DNA from: Botrytis cinerea B05.10 | Taxonomy: Eukaryota > Ascomycota > Leotiomycetes > Helotiales > Sclerotiniaceae | Reading direction: 5' to 3' | Length of the DNA stretch: 64,000 nt | NCBI RefSeq assembly: GCF_000143535.2 | Contig: NC_037322.1 | Coordinates: 1,426,001-1,490,000 of the forward strand | Shown here: positions 33,767 through 47,176 of the stretch, one piece after another | How the letters are laid out: each line of letters opens with the position of its first letter | Numbering within the stretch: the first letter of the stretch is position 1 | Program-made: the position numbers and the translations under genes | Notes under the pieces: generated by a model | Told to the model about the DNA's origin: nothing | The model's database searches: none | What the model saw: only the letters and a program-made list of their open reading frames with translations

Positions 33767-35839
33767 TTATCTTGTGAGACCTATCCTACGCCAAGAAGCT
33801 TCCATATCCTCCACTAACTTGAGAAAGTTATTGTTCTCTAAATTTTTGATTATGAAATCGTTGAGCATTTTATGCCGTTCGTCATCGGGAACATCGTTGT
33901 AATTTGGCGGCAAATTTACCCGCGAGCCTGAACTATACCTTGATACAATGAGATCCAAATCCTCTTGTAATGCAAGAGCCGTCGGCAATGTCGACTGAAG
34001 ACCTACGACAGAGCCATTCAGAGCAGGTTTGAGAGCCGCTGTATGATCTCGGCCTGAAAGAGTTTGAGTTTGAGTAGACCTATCCAACATTCTTAGAGCC
34101 ATGGGGGTTTTGAGAACTGGGAAAGGTTGCTGTCTCGCCGAATTTCCTTCTGCTTGCAGTTTTGATGGCAGTGAATCTGATATGGTTGGAGTTATAGTGC
34201 TCATGACTTCAAGAAGAGGCAATTTTTCAGTCTGTATTGGAACACCAAGGGTATCACTTGCTGAAGTTTCCTTTGAAGGACAATCTTTACTTGGTGGGCC
34301 ATTGACTTCTGGTAGATGAACAGTACCCTTGCGACTTGCAACGCGTCTTTTTGTCGGCTTTGTAGTAGGTGTGGAACTCTCATTTGATGGATTTCCCCCA
34401 ATGAAGTCTTCGAGTGGTCGCTTTCGCTGTTTTGGGGTTTGAACAAGTCTATTGGTGTCGGCTAAAGATACAGACTTGGCTCTTGAAGAATCTCTCACTG
34501 TTGCAAATGGTAATTGTCGCTTTGGTGGTATGGTAAGGCCCAGGCAAATTTCGTTCTCGGTTGGAAGAGATATCGGGCGTTTCTCTGGCGCGCCGAAGAA
34601 CGGATAATCAATCGAACGAGGTAATAGATGATCTCCGACTATTCTGGAACAATCTAGTGCAGTTCCATATATTTTGTTTCTTGAATTATGCAGATCGTTG
34701 TCCAAGGAGAATGAAGTTAACCTATCGGGCAAGCAATGCTTTCTTGGTGTCTCGAAAAAAGGCGAGGTAGAAAACCGATGTTGGGATTCTTCTGGCTTTG
34801 GCAACAAGATTCGATTCCCGCATGCATTATCATTTGGAGTAACCTTATCTGACTTATGCATTACAGAGTTTGAGGATTGAATTTGTCGTTGCTATTAAGA
34901 AATTAAACCCAAAATTAAATAACATGACAAGAATAGCTCATACCTCTCGCTCGAATTGAGAAACATATAATGATTGTGTTCCGTTCAGTGGGTCGGCAGA
35001 TGGTTTAGACTGAGGCATAAATGAAGATATTGACATGGCAGATAGAGGTCTGCTGTAGAAAATATCATCGGATCGGGAAGAATATGAGCTACTCGGTCTC
35101 TGAAGTATAGAACTAGCTGAGTCTGGCCGCATGGGAACTTTGAACTCGCTGTTTGGAGTCAAAGGAAGATAACCTACAGCTGAAGAATATCCATCGGGTA
35201 TTCCCGAAGGCGTTGAGGCTGCAATTGATGGACGGGATTGTAAGACAGACCTTGAAGGAACACTATCTGTTACCGTCAAACCTAAATTTATCAAGATATT
35301 GAGAACCTGATTGAAGTCTGAGTCGCCACGAAACTTGAATTGCAACCTACGAACCTAAAGAACCAACGTCAGCTGCTAGGAAAGGGAAGAAAGAAACTTG
35401 CGACACTCTGGACTTACTTTATTGAGCTTTGGGTAGCGTAGTGCAAGAAGCGGAGGCTTAACCACTACTCTCACTGGGACCTCGCTGCCTGGAGATGAAA
35501 CGAAGTTCTTGTAGACCCTCACGATATCGTTTAAATTTTGTTCTTCCTTGAAAAGTGTTACAACATTGAAAGCCTCGCACACAGAGATTCGTCACATACC
35601 AGATATTCAGCCCCTGCCACTACTTTCATCGCTAAATGCTTTTCATTCGCCGGACTACTGCCTTGCATCTCTTGGATCACAAGTTCAAGATCATTTCTCA
35701 AGTAGTGTGTCCATCGAACACCTGTGGTATTGCCTTCACTGGTTAAAGAGCATGAGATTTTGACAAGAGGAATAACAATGCCCGGATTTGTTTGCGACTG
35801 TGAGAAACTGGGAGACTCTCGAGAGAAGGGCTGAGACAT
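33767..35839 (-). CDS. rec114: Probable Rec114/Rec7-family meiotic recombination protein
   Basis: Exons 35839-35600, 35546-35418, 35354-34944 and 34891-33767 give about 634 residues. The N-terminal ~150 residues look like the PH-like domain of Rec114 proteins: IVIPLVKISCSLTSEG, HYLRNDLELVIQEM and, after the third exon junction, RRLQFKFRGDSDFNQVLNIL. A long disordered Ser/Pro-rich region follows. The extreme C-terminus is a conserved-looking helix (NNFLKLVEDMEASWRRIG), the part that in Rec114 binds its partner Mei4. Rec114 acts in Spo11-dependent double-strand-break formation (family knowledge). The first intron is 53 nt (GTATGT..TTTCAAG). The assignment rests on domain layout and short motifs rather than a long match, so it is less certain than its neighbours. 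It is divergent from the rsc9 gene. Confidence 0.68.
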
Positions 35840-36499
35840 CTCGAACAATGAAATTAAGGATATTTGAAGGGGAAGTAAATCACATTGACTGCATATATGA
35901 TATATTGAAAGGAAAGTAGAGGAATAGGAGATAGGAAAGAAAAAAATAGAACAGAAGTAACGTATAGAGAACTTCAGGAAGATAGATACTATGTAAGTCA
36001 ATAACGGAGTTTGTCAGTCCATGATCAATGTTTAAATGATAGTAATGGTGACAGTGACAATATCAGGATGGTGGCCATATCACTGTCGCTGTTCTTGTAT
36101 TGATAGATGTTGATTGGGTTCCTCTCAGATAGGTGCCGGTTTCAATCGAATTCCCTTCGTGGAACTGAAGTGAAGATAGATTAGTTGTAAGTGCAGGTAC
36201 GGACGATTGTTCAAACTTGGAGATAGCTTCATCAAATTTTAGGCTGCGGCGACTATGCCGCTAAGCTTCGGCCAAACGACGCACGGTCCTTTACCTAGCA
36301 ATTCATGTCAACAGCAATCATTAATACCTTATATTTCGGGCATACATTTCTCACTCAAAAATTAGTCGGGAGCTCCAACCCTCTAACGACCGATCGCGTC
36401 GCCGTCGCAATTTCTACGCGTTAATTCATTTGTCGCATCAAAAGAGGCTCTTCTGACAACCATTGGATCGCCATAAATCTCGCATGGCAGGATATTACG
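35840..36499. promoter_or_regulatory. Divergent promoter, Rec114-like / rsc9
   Basis: 660 bp between divergent genes. GC-richer near the rsc9 side (CGATCGCGTCGCCGTCGC near 36,390). No specific site is claimed. Confidence 0.45.
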
Positions 36500-39400
36500 A
36501 TGGCGCCCCCAAGAGTTATTCACCACGACACATCAATCGTTCATACTCCCGAATATGAGGATTTTATCGCAAAACTTAGAGTCTATCATGAAAAGAGAGG
36601 CACACATTTCGATCCTGAACCACGAGTTGGAACTAAGACAATTGACCTTTTGCATCTTTACAATACTGTAATTGAGCGCGGCGGCTACGATAAAGTCAGC
36701 GATGAAAAGCTTGCCTGGAGAAAGCTTGGTTCGGATTTCAACTTGGGAGCTAATAACTTACCTGCGCTCGCATTCAGTCTCAAGACAACCTATTACAAAT
36801 ACCTCGCCGCATATGAAATCTCAACGTACCATGGCAAGGTACCACCACCTCGTGAAATTCTGGAAGATACAACCGCTAAAGGAGGGGGGCTTCTTTTCCG
36901 GACATTGGATAACTTTAGACCCTCGATTCGCAGAGAGACAGGCATGCTTGGTACTGAAAACTCGGAGGCTTCTGGTGACGATGGTACACCGGTGCGCGAT
37001 AGAAATGGAAGTGAAGAGACACCTGGCTCCGGGGGCAGGATGACTCGAGGCCTACGACAAGCTCCTCCACAGCGGGTGTTGTTCCAACCCGACACTCAAC
37101 CATCTCGGCAAGTTCGACAACATCCCTCCGCGACTTCCCACCCTCCACCCACCCCACAGCACCACTTACCTCAACATCAAACGCCCTCGCATTCACATCA
37201 ACATCATATGCCACGAGTTGGTGGTCCCTACTCACATAATCCTTCTTCTGGTACCGAAAACATGTCTCTCGCAGTTACAAACTACGAACCTCGACTCCAG
37301 ATGCCATTGACCCTGCGTCCTATAATTACACCTGGAAATAACCCTATAGAATTTGCACGACGTCAGAAGGCTTTGAAGGATGCAGCTGCGGCTGCAGAAG
37401 GTGCCAAAGCTAGTGCAATTCCAAGGGGGATGATGTTACCCGGCAGTAAGTTTCCTAAAAATTCCTCTGAGATTGTTATTCCGTCTCAAGAGTGGGTACT
37501 AACGATTCGCAAAGCTGGTTTTGATGGACCTAACATCTACGTTCGCTGCCTCTGTTCTTTGAGATCAGGCATTAAAGATGAGCAAGACTACGCTCTACAC
37601 CATCTGGTTAAAATCTCAATGGAACGTGGTGACAAATACAAATTCGAAGGATTTCCAGGTCTCGCCGAAGCTCTGATCGAGAAGATGCTCGAAGTCAGTT
37701 CATTGTTTTACGATGTTCACTGGCAGATATCCTACACAGAAGATGGCGACATGATCTCTACCACTGACACAATTAACGGTTTGGAAGGCACACCAGACAT
37801 ACTGGAAAAAATCAAACATTTAGCTAAGCTACCAGTTGATGATAATATTCAAACCGAAGAATTCAGTGATACTCTTCTTCAGATCAACGAGGCAGCATTG
37901 ACTATGAGAAATATGGTCATGTTAGAGGAAAACGCCTTCTACGTATCTGAACTTGCACCTCTCCGAGATTTTCTCACCATTGCTTTAAACCTCCCCAATT
38001 CTGACACTGTTGTAGAGTTAAAACACTACGCTTTAGATATTGCCGAACAACTTACTAAGTATCTCCACTTTGAGGTTGGAGATCCCCTTTACCTTTCACT
38101 CCTCGCGCAATTGGATTCACACGACCGAGGCGCTATCTTGACTTCCCTGAGAGCTATCAGCAGGATATCAATGAATCTGGAGGAGAACAATCTCCTTAAT
38201 GGTGTACCAGCATCCGCTGTACAAAATATCATTGATTGGACCTTGTTAAATGACGAAGACCTTGCCCATGCCTGTTTGGATTTTCTCTATCAATACACAG
38301 CGGTTGTTGAGAATGTGGATTACCTTATCACAGAGGTAAAAGCAGAGCCACTGGTCAAACAGTTGACAAGACTCCTTATGCATGGCGCTCGTATCATAGA
38401 AAAGGAGTTCAACCTTGGAACTCAGTACAGAAAACCTGCACCTTCAGAGATTGCGCCTATTCCACAAGATTTACTACTCGAAATTGCCAAGTTTGATGAA
38501 CCCGAGCGCAGTTCACGCTGGCTACGTTGTCTCTATGAAGAAGATCCCGATGAGTCCATCACACAAATTGCCTTGTGGCACGCCTATCAACAACAATTTA
38601 ATTATTTGGCCACGCAAACATCAAAACCACTTCTTCCTGCTGCAGATTTTATCAAGAATGTAAGCACAACCTTTGGCGACAAAGCGAATGCACAAGTTCA
38701 AAACGGCCCTGTAACAAAATTCATCATTAAAGGAATTAGATGCCGCAGTGAGCCGGTAGACCTGCAAGGAGAGGCATACACCAAATGCTTGTGGCGCACT
38801 CATCAAGGAAAGCCCTGCGGAGAATTCTACATGACTCCTGAAGCAGGTTATCAGCATATTCTCAAAACCCATTTCGGGGCCCAACTTAATGCGGACAACA
38901 AATACGTCAATTCGGCCTCGGATCAACAATATGTTTGCGCATGGGATACATGTTCTCGCTTCCGCTCTTCTCCTGCCACTAAGCTCTCAGAAGCCGCTGC
39001 TCACATCAAAGTTCATCTCCCTCCTAAGCGCACCCCTGCTAGCGAACGTGAATCCCAAGAACCTTCAGGTCCTCCACCAGCCAAGAAACACAAACCATCA
39101 TACATTGTCCAGCCACCTCGTATAAGCTTCAAATACCACTTCACAGCTGTTGATGAGCATAATGATGCAGCAGGTATTCCACTCAGTGCAGTACTCGTTC
39201 TCCGAAACTTGGCAAGGAATGTCAGTAAGACTGGGGCAGAAGAGGCCGCTCTCAAAGAGGGTGAAGTTTCTTGGGTCGATCGGTTGTTTAAGCCGGTAGA
39301 ACCGAGATTGTTTGCTATCTATGCGCACAACAAGATTTTGGTATGCTACTTTCTTCCCTTTTTCTCTCCCTTCTCAGTTCAAATTTCCCTTGTCTAGCAA

Positions 39401-39623
39401 CTCTCACATGATTATCAAACAAATTCACATAACTTTCGTTCATCCGTATTGACCGCAAGGTCGTGGGGAGAAAATTTATTATCTTTATGACATTTAGTGT
39501 TGAATACTTAACTGCAACTTTCTTACAATGATTGATTTTTTTATTTATACTAATTCGATACCATCCAAACAGGCCACTTATATGACAGATCTTCTCGTTG
39601 CCATCAAGGATACGCAGGGTTGA
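36500..39623 (+). CDS. rsc9: RSC chromatin-remodelling complex subunit Rsc9 (ARID protein)
   Basis: Exon 1 (36500-39340) and a 51-nt terminal exon (39573-39623) give about 963 residues. The stop inside the 232-nt intron would otherwise truncate the C-terminus. The ARID DNA-binding domain is at residues ~15-110: EYEDFIAKLRVYHEKRGTHF, VERGGYDKV-like IERGGYDKVSDEKLAWRKLG. A His/Pro/Gln-rich linker (~190-260) precedes a long helical, armadillo-like middle. Two C2H2-like finger regions follow (starting near residues 763 and 813, each C..C..H..H). Rsc9 is a subunit of the RSC nucleosome remodeller (family knowledge). This is an ordinary essential-type gene and marks the edge of the accessory block. 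Confidence 0.93.
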
Positions 39624-40292
39624 AAGGGGTTTCGATCTGGGATACGGAGTGAAGGGGTGGTATTTCGGGATATTTGCGAGCAATTAGGAAAACCATGCAT
39701 ATGATATGTTAAATGATCAACTAATAAGGTAGCGGGCGCAAAACTTTCAGTATGGCGGCTGGGCGTTTTATGGCTGGTCAAATTTGATGGAGAAATTAAT
39801 AATGAGGTGTATGATAGATGCCATCCTGCTTTAAAATACCTCTGCGGCTTGTGGGTGCTGGATGGACGCAGGAATGCGAGGAAAGTGGAGAAAAATCGCG
39901 AGACTTTTGCCTACTTAGGTACTATTGGATTCTGTACTGATTTTGATTGATTCTTGAAATAGTGAAATGAAAGCTGGAAGAAGTGTCATGAACTGTGTAA
40001 ACCTCAACCGACCTGTCATTTGAACTCTTCAACATCTTATCCCAAAACGAATTCGATACGGATATGAAAACAGCTTTGCGTATTTGGGGCAGGCTTAACT
40101 TAATTTCTATATCTGCTATTCGGATGGTCCATGGGTGGAAAAACGACGTTATTCTTATTATATTTTGGAATGCTTCTCTGCTTTGTTCTGTTTCGTGGAG
40201 TGAGAAATCGCTTTATTAAAGTATCACTCATATCTAATATACCGATCGGACACAGACAGACACAGACACAGGCACAGGCATTCCTGTAATAA

Positions 40293-40335
<43 letters not shown>

Positions 40336-40374
40336 AGGATACGATGGCAAGATGAATGAATGAATGAATGAATG
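40293..40374. repeat. GATT and GAAT tetranucleotide microsatellites
   Basis: About ten copies of GATT (40293-40335), followed within 20 bp by about five copies of GAAT (40351-40374). Confidence 0.95.
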
Positions 40375-40623
40375 ATATACCTAAATATCCATCCCATCCT
40401 ATCCTCTTCTCTCCTTTCTTAGACTTTACCAACCGGTGAATTCATATTCTCGTCTAAATACTCTTCGGAAAAGATCAAAGTTAGATCGGATCATGCCCGT
40501 GTATTTAAATAGGGGGTTGATATCGGAATGAGTTCTGGGTAATCCAACACAGTCTAACCCAACCCAATGTTCTCGATCTCGATCTTGATATCTAACCATA
40601 CAATCTCTTCACCATATCCTCTA

Positions 40624-40659
<36 letters not shown>
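40624..40659. repeat. CAT trinucleotide microsatellite
   Basis: About twelve perfect tandem copies of CAT/ATC. Confidence 0.95.
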
Positions 40660-41134
40660 TTACAAATCCGACTCCTAGAGAAAGAGAAGGAAGAGAAAAA
40701 GAAACTCACAATGGAGCCCAAGGATTCTTCACTTTAACTTCCACATTTAAATTTCAATAAAGCAATTCTACAACTCAACTAACCAACCAACCACTTCCTC
40801 AATTCACCCCGAGTATCATGTCTCCATCACTGCTCCAGGTTTTATACTCTAGTGTCCTCGAGCAGGCTCTCCACAGCTCGGCCAATCTTATCGAGTTACA
40901 TACTCGTTGTACATTGTACAGATGATAGAAGTATTGTGCTTAAGCAAATTCTCAAGGCCAAAAGAAAACAAGACATCATTCCCAAATTCCCAAATTCCAC
41001 CATTCCTACTCAAACTTCCCAATTCCCACTCCAATCCCTATCCTGATTAGAGTAACAATTAGGGAAGTGTAGATCCATCGATTCACATAATGACTTGATC
41101 CTCTTCTTGCAGAAGTCTAGAATATTGGACTTGT

Positions 41135-41156
41135 CTATATATATATATATATATAT
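41135..41156. repeat. AT dinucleotide microsatellite
   Basis: Eleven tandem AT dinucleotides. Confidence 0.9.
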
Positions 41157-41644
41157 GTATATCTATTTAGTATATACAACCCCTCCATCCATTCATCTCG
41201 ATCCTCAAACCCGAATAAATGATAGTATCTATATCTCCATCCCAACATTGGAAGCAATTTCAAATCTCCAAATCTTCCAATCCGAAACGATATACACGCA
41301 TCCACTCATACACACAACCCGAAACATGTCCCAAAAAGTACAATCCCATAAGACAAAACAAGACAAAACACTCTCTCAATCCTCAAGTTTCCTCAAAAAC
41401 ACCCCTTCCCGCTGCCCGTCCCAAAAATAACTAACTTATGATTTATTGTGTTCAACATGAACTACCACCTCCCTTTTCTTCCCAAATTCATTCTAAATCC
41501 ATTCCAAAGCTATCCTAAATCTATCCTAATTTTCAAATCTCAAAACCTCCATACCCTCTTCCAATTTGCCAATTCTCATAATATCACATACATGTATATA
41601 TATACATGCTTTAATTAACAAAATCTAAATCTAAATCTAGATTT

Positions 41645-41667
41645 CTATCTATCTATCTATCTATCTA
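41645..41667. repeat. TATC tetranucleotide microsatellite
   Basis: Perfect TATC tandem tract, just after a TAAATC tandem tract at 41,622-41,638. Confidence 0.9.
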
Positions 41668-43674
41668 CCACTCGCCGTTGCGCTGGGGAATACAAGAGTT
41701 TACTACCATATATTCATACATATCCATAAATATATACATGCAGATAATATAACAACTCGAAGTTAGCTAGGCTATTCAGAATATCCAAATTCTTCAAAGT
41801 TCAAGTGGGATATTCAAAGTTGATTTGGCTTTAGTATCAAGTAGTCAGCCAGCCATAGTAAATGACATTGCATTACAGCCGCATCGGCATCATATCACAG
41901 CCATCAAAAACGGATACAATCTATTAACTAATAAATAATAGGAGAAGCGACTCCCCTCCCCTCCCCCTCCCGCAAAACAAGAAAGTCATCGATAGAAATA
42001 CCAAGACTAACATAACACTGCGAATTCATGGCTATCAAATCGGATGCCGTGTGGGAAATCTCTCATCTCATCTCATCCAAAAACCTCACCCCCAATATTC
42101 TGTTCTATTCCATTCCCTACGCCTACACCAATCAGAAGCAGAACCTTACACCATCACATATACTACTATCACCTGCTCGTTACTACCATCACAATCGCCC
42201 TCATTATAATCATACATCTACATCCACCTCTGCTTGAACCGCTAACCCTACTTCTATTGTCAACTCTACCTCGATCATCAACCCGATCTCAGTCATCAAC
42301 TGCACCAATCGTCAGGAGATTGACTACGCAAGCCGATCTCAGATTAGATACCAATCTCTAACCTCATATCACACTCTAGCATATAATAACAAGAACTGAT
42401 TTGCTTACCATTACCACTCCCAGGAACAACAACAACAACAATATACACATACATTACTATGACGACGCATTTATGACAACGCATTCAAATTTGCATCTAC
42501 CACCTGCTTCCACCACCGAAGAGCCAAAGGAGAGGGAAAGAGAGGGTTAGGTAATGAGATAGAATGAAGAGGTGATAGTGCTGACATGAAATGCCTGATT
42601 TGACATGATCCCATCGCTCCAACGAAACATCAGAGTGGGATGAAGCATTCGATGGCGCTGGTAGTAACCAGGTTCTGACTCCTCAGCAACCAACATCAGC
42701 TTATCAATCAGGAAAATGACTTTCCATCTCTCGGTGTGTACACTTTGGGTGCTGATAATGTACGATTGACTCTATCGAACTCCCGGGTAACCCCTGCCGT
42801 CCCATCCTAAAAAACAAAAAAAAAAAAGCATCAACCCAAAAAGCCACACGAGAAGAACGAGCTCACACCTCAATCGTAAGAGCAACCCACAAAGCCATAC
42901 AATACAAATTCAGGGAAGAATAGTTTTTCCATCGCTCCACCTTCAGCAATCCCAATCCCCATCCCAATCCCAAAGAATCACATCTCTCTCCACGGAGAAT
43001 CTCCACCGGAATCCCCCCCCCCTCCATCTCCCACCTACCCCCACGCACCATTCCACCCGCTTCCCATCGCATAATCTCGGGCACTCACGGGTGTGCGCAC
43101 TCGACGCGGAGGAATAAATTTCCGGTGGTGGAGAGATTAGATTCTCGACACGTTGGAATCTCGATGTTTCGATGTCGCGATATCTCTGCACTTTCCCGAT
43201 GGGTATTCACTATACCTGCCTACCTATCGTATTACACACACAGCATGGAATATAGATGTAGATAGAGAGTCTTGCCCCAAAGCAGCCGCGGGCACGCATG
43301 CGATATCGCACGCGCAGCAGGCGCACGAGAAATTATCGGAAACAGGAGAGCGGATGGAGAAGAGGGCGAGTGCGAGTGCGAGTGTGGGAAAGGGATGGCG
43401 CTTGTTGGCGAGGATGGATGGAGTATGGGATGGGATTGTGGGGAGCTAGGCTGGAGAGGTGTTCAATAGGAGGGAGGGGATTGGCTGGTGCGGGTGGGCA
43501 TGTGGTGAGGGAGCTTGAGCTTGGTCGTTTTGGGGTCACGGCATGAGGAGACGGGAGAATGATGGATGGGCCGAGACTGTGTAGATGTTGGTTTGTGTGT
43601 AACTTGTGTATCTTGTGTATTATGTATGCATTTAGCCGAGTATCTAGTCGACAAGTTTGATGCATGATATTACC

Positions 43675-43723
43675 TGTCTGTCTATCTGTCTATCTGTCTA
43701 TCTGTCCATCTGTCCATCTGTCT
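43675..43723. repeat. Interleaved CTGT/CTAT tetranucleotide tract
   Basis: Alternating CTGT and CTAT, then CCAT, tetramers give an ~8-bp higher-order period. Confidence 0.9.
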
Positions 43724-44981
43724 CACACTCTCATTCTTGGAGGAAGCGAAGAAAGAAAGAAGAATCACATGTGATCTCCACACATATCTGCACCCTTTTA
43801 AAGAAGAAGCACGGCGTCGAGAAGCCCGCCGATCAATCCTGGAGTCTCATGTTCCCATCACGGGAGAGCGGAGACGACAGATGCCGCGTTGTCCCCCATC
43901 GCAATCGGAAGGGATGTGTGAGGGCGGTGGGGCCCGCTAGATCGTTTGTGGCATAAGCTACCCCGCATTTTTGAGCAGGTCTGGAAAAAGGTACGTACCA
44001 GGGCAGAGGGTGCCAAGGGGGAGATGATACAGGTGGATGTCGAATTATGGAGCGAGTGTATGGGAGGTGGGTGTATATTTAGATGTGTACGGGGATGGAT
44101 GGATGGATGGGTCGAGGATGTGTCGAGAATGTGTCGAGGATGAGGATGAGGATGAGGATGGGTATGGTATGAGAATGAGGATGTGTAGAGGAAACATATA
44201 ATTAATTACACGAGTAGCATGTTCTGTTCGACTGTGAGACCATCCACTTGTAATATATATATATCACATCCCGCATCTCCCATCGAGGAAAAGAAAGATC
44301 CCATCCATAATCCATGATTGATCAGCCAGCATGCCGACAAGATAGATTCCAATCATGCGTCGTGTGGCTATGCAATCGGACGCTGGCTCGAGGAGAGCAA
44401 GGCTCAATGCATCCATTCATTTGTCTTTGTTGCTCCTGTGGTATGACATGGAGACTCGCCGAAAACAGATCATGGTGCATGGGGGGAATTGCATCAGGCT
44501 GAGATATGGCTGTGTGTATGTTTTATTGGGTGGGTGGGTGAGATGTCTAGAAAGGGAGGTGGAGAGTATGGATGTGTTTTATTGGGTAGATAGGTACTTG
44601 GGAAGGGTGGTAGAAATTATGTATATAGTTTATTGCGTAGATACCTAGATACTTAATAAAAAGAGGGATGGAAATTATCTCTACATTTTACCGGGTAGAT
44701 AGAGAGACAATGTCGACTTTTCATTGTATAGATAGATACATACTGAGAAAGAGTAATAGAAATTATCTATACATTTTACTGGGGAGATAGAGACAATGGC
44801 GACTTTGCATTGCATAGACAGATACCTACTGAGAAAGGGAGGTCCTCTGTCTATCAGACCTTGGACGTATCACCTCGGGAAAACAAGAAATGAGAAACCG
44901 GATCCCTGGTACGTACTGTGGCAGCCATCTCGACGATATCGACAATATCGTAATTCGCCCAGAACGTGGAGAGGAGGAGAG

Positions 44982-45035
44982 CCAGCGTTAGCATTGGCAT
45001 TAGCATTAGCATTGACATCAACATCAACAATAGCA
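44982..45035. repeat. GCATTA / CATCAA hexanucleotide tract
   Basis: Imperfect tandem hexamers: GCATTA repeated, then CATCAA repeated. Confidence 0.85.
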
Positions 45036-45188
45036 TCAATCGTAAAAATATTAGTATCAATACGAACTAGAGCCAAAACATGCCTTCCGTTCCCTTCGTT
45101 TCACAAGCCCGCAAACAACCTTGGAAGACCAGACCAAGAATAATAAAGAGCATCATCTCATCAAACTCTATCCCGCCTCGACCAGCTC

Positions 45189-45215
45189 GCACACACACAC
45201 ACACACACACACACA
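45189..45215. repeat. CA dinucleotide microsatellite
   Basis: About thirteen tandem CA dinucleotides. Confidence 0.95.
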
Positions 45216-46156
45216 TACCGGTACACACCAAGTGCCTTGCAGCCGTAGCCACAGCCACAGCCAAACAGACAAGATGCGATCAAATCATCCCTTCGACCCC
45301 GCACCGCAATATTCCAATCCGATCGCTCTTGCTTCAGCAATAGACCAAGTCGGCCAACGGGAACTCGACATCGCCCAACCAATCCTTTGGTGAGCGTGGT
45401 GACCCCGTCAATCCTGGAATCGCATACTTAATCATGGTCGTGCTTTGTCTTCCCGCGCATTTGTCTTTCCCTCGACAACTTCATTCTTCGACTTCGTTTC
45501 ACACCTCACACCTCACACCTCACATCGTCAACGTCGTGATATGCGTCTGGTCTTATCAGCACAGGGCTGTACAGTACATTATTGATATCGACTCGGCAGA
45601 CGATCGCCCCTGCATATCGACCCAAATCCCACCAGCCAAGCCCACTTTCTGTCCCAAAGGTACGCGACGGGATCCGCTTGGGAAAATCCGGTACACGGAG
45701 CATTTCAAGTGAGTGATGGATGTTTCTGTTTTATTCCTCTACGAGCATACGAGTGTTCCATTTTCTTTACCAAGGTTATCTTATCTACTTTACCGCTCAT
45801 CTCATACCGATTTCGCATGTCTCCCTCGAACTTCCCAAGCCCTGCGTTTGTTTCCGGAGTAGCTTCCGATCCATCCCAGGTCCGTTCATACGTTTGATGA
45901 CGCCGGCCTGTTTGATTTGGATCGATGCAAATCCTCCAATGACATGGATGGAATTCCCCACAGCCTGCAAGAATCAAGGTCGTTCTTGAATACCTATTTA
46001 CATATAAACACCATGTCCCACGTCTCTTCTTCCACCATGAAAGATACAGAGTCACTCGGGCTAACAATTCACGGCTGCTTACAGAGCAACAAACCTGCTC
46101 AATATCACATCCATCTACCTTGAACACAAACACCCCTCTTTATCAAATCATCCACA

Positions 46157-47176
46157 ATGTCCACCACCAACTCCATCAAGCAAGCTGCCGAAGCAGCACG
46201 AATTCGAACATCAGAAGCAATGGAAACCACCAAACGATTTGCCGAATCGGCCAAAGCAGACCCCATTGCTGTTAAAAATGACATCCTCCATACACCACTC
46301 ATGCGTGCCGCTCTCCCTTTCATCAACGGCGGTCTCGCAGGCATGACAGCCACCACCGTCATCCAACCCATCGACATGATCAAAGTACGTCTCCAACTCG
46401 CGGGCGAGGGAATCCGCACAGGTCCCAAACCCACCCCTCTCTCCGTTACCCGCGAGATTCTTGCATCAGGCAAAGCTCTGGACCTCTACACCGGTCTCAG
46501 CGCAGGCCTCCTCCGCCAAGCCGTCTACACCACCGCCCGTCTTGGCTTCTTCGATAGTTTCATGACGACCCTCTCCGCTCGCTCAAAAGAAAACAATACC
46601 ACCATCGGCTTCAAAGAACGCGCCGCAGCAGGTCTCACAGCTGGTGGCTTGGCAGCCATGATAGGCAATCCTGCAGATCTCGCTCTGATCCGCATGCAAT
46701 CCGATGGATTGAAACCTGTAGCTGAACGCAAAAATTATAAATCCGTCATCGATGCTCTCACATCCATTACCAAATCCGAAGGCATCACAGCTCTCTGGGC
46801 GGGGTGCGCACCCACGGTGGTTCGAGCCATGGCTCTGAATTTCGGACAGCTGGCATTTTTTTCCGAAGCCAAATCACAACTCAAGACACGCACGGAATGG
46901 AACCCCCGAACACAAACCCTGACCGCCTCAGCCGTCGCCGGCTTTTTCGCAAGTTTCTTCAGTCTGCCGTTTGATTTTGTGAAGACGAGATTGCAGAAAC
47001 AGGGCAGAGGAAAAGATCGGGTTTACAAAGGCATGGCCGATTGTTTTGTCAAGGTGGCCAAGGAAGAGGGCATGATGAGATTTTACAGAGGCTTTGGGAC
47101 GTATTATGTGAGGATTGCTCCCCATGCTATGGTTACATTGATTGTGGCGGATTGGTTGGGTTTTATGACTAAGTAG
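46157..47176 (+). CDS. Mitochondrial carrier, 2-oxoglutarate/malate type
   Basis: Single exon, 339 residues, three ~100-residue carrier repeats. The repeat signatures PxDxxK/R are visible as QPIDMIKVRLQ (about residue 72), NPADLALIRMQSDG (about 173) and LPFDFVKTRLQ (about 270). The second, non-canonical signature together with RQAVYTTARLGFFD, the WAGCAPTVVRAMALNFGQLAFFSEAK stretch and the final YRGFGTYYVRIAPHAM resembles the oxoglutarate carrier (SLC25A11) group, which exchanges 2-oxoglutarate for malate across the inner membrane. Dicarboxylate carriers are the nearest alternative. The N-terminal ~40 residues are a polar extension. Codon choice is C-rich, unlike the AT-rich island that starts 450 bp downstream. 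Confidence 0.9.
   Translation: MSTTNSIKQAAEAARIRTSEAMETTKRFAESAKADPIAVKNDILHTPLMRAALPFINGGLAGMTATTVIQPIDMIKVRLQLAGEGIRTGPKPTPLSVTREILASGKALDLYTGLSAGLLRQAVYTTARLGFFDSFMTTLSARSKENNTTIGFKERAAAGLTAGGLAAMIGNPADLALIRMQSDGLKPVAERKNYKSVIDALTSITKSEGITALWAGCAPTVVRAMALNFGQLAFFSEAKSQLKTRTEWNPRTQTLTASAVAGFFASFFSLPFDFVKTRLQKQGRGKDRVYKGMADCFVKVAKEEGMMRFYRGFGTYYVRIAPHAMVTLIVADWLGFMTK

Larger units (their letters stand above)
39624..46156. other. 6.5-kb gene desert rich in simple repeats
   Basis: No supported coding sequence, tRNA or rRNA. Numerous microsatellites are listed separately. Long CT/CA-rich and AT-rich tracts make many low-complexity open frames (Ser, Thr, His, Pro runs) that are not protein-like. 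The right end is the promoter of the carrier gene, with a C/A-rich leader (CACCCC, CACAATG). Confidence 0.6.

Noticed and set aside
35547..35599. A 26-nt intron in the Rec114-like gene (acceptor at GCGAG)
   Set aside because: Too short for splicing. The acceptor TTTCAAG gives a 53-nt intron in the same frame with a TTGTAAC branch-like site.
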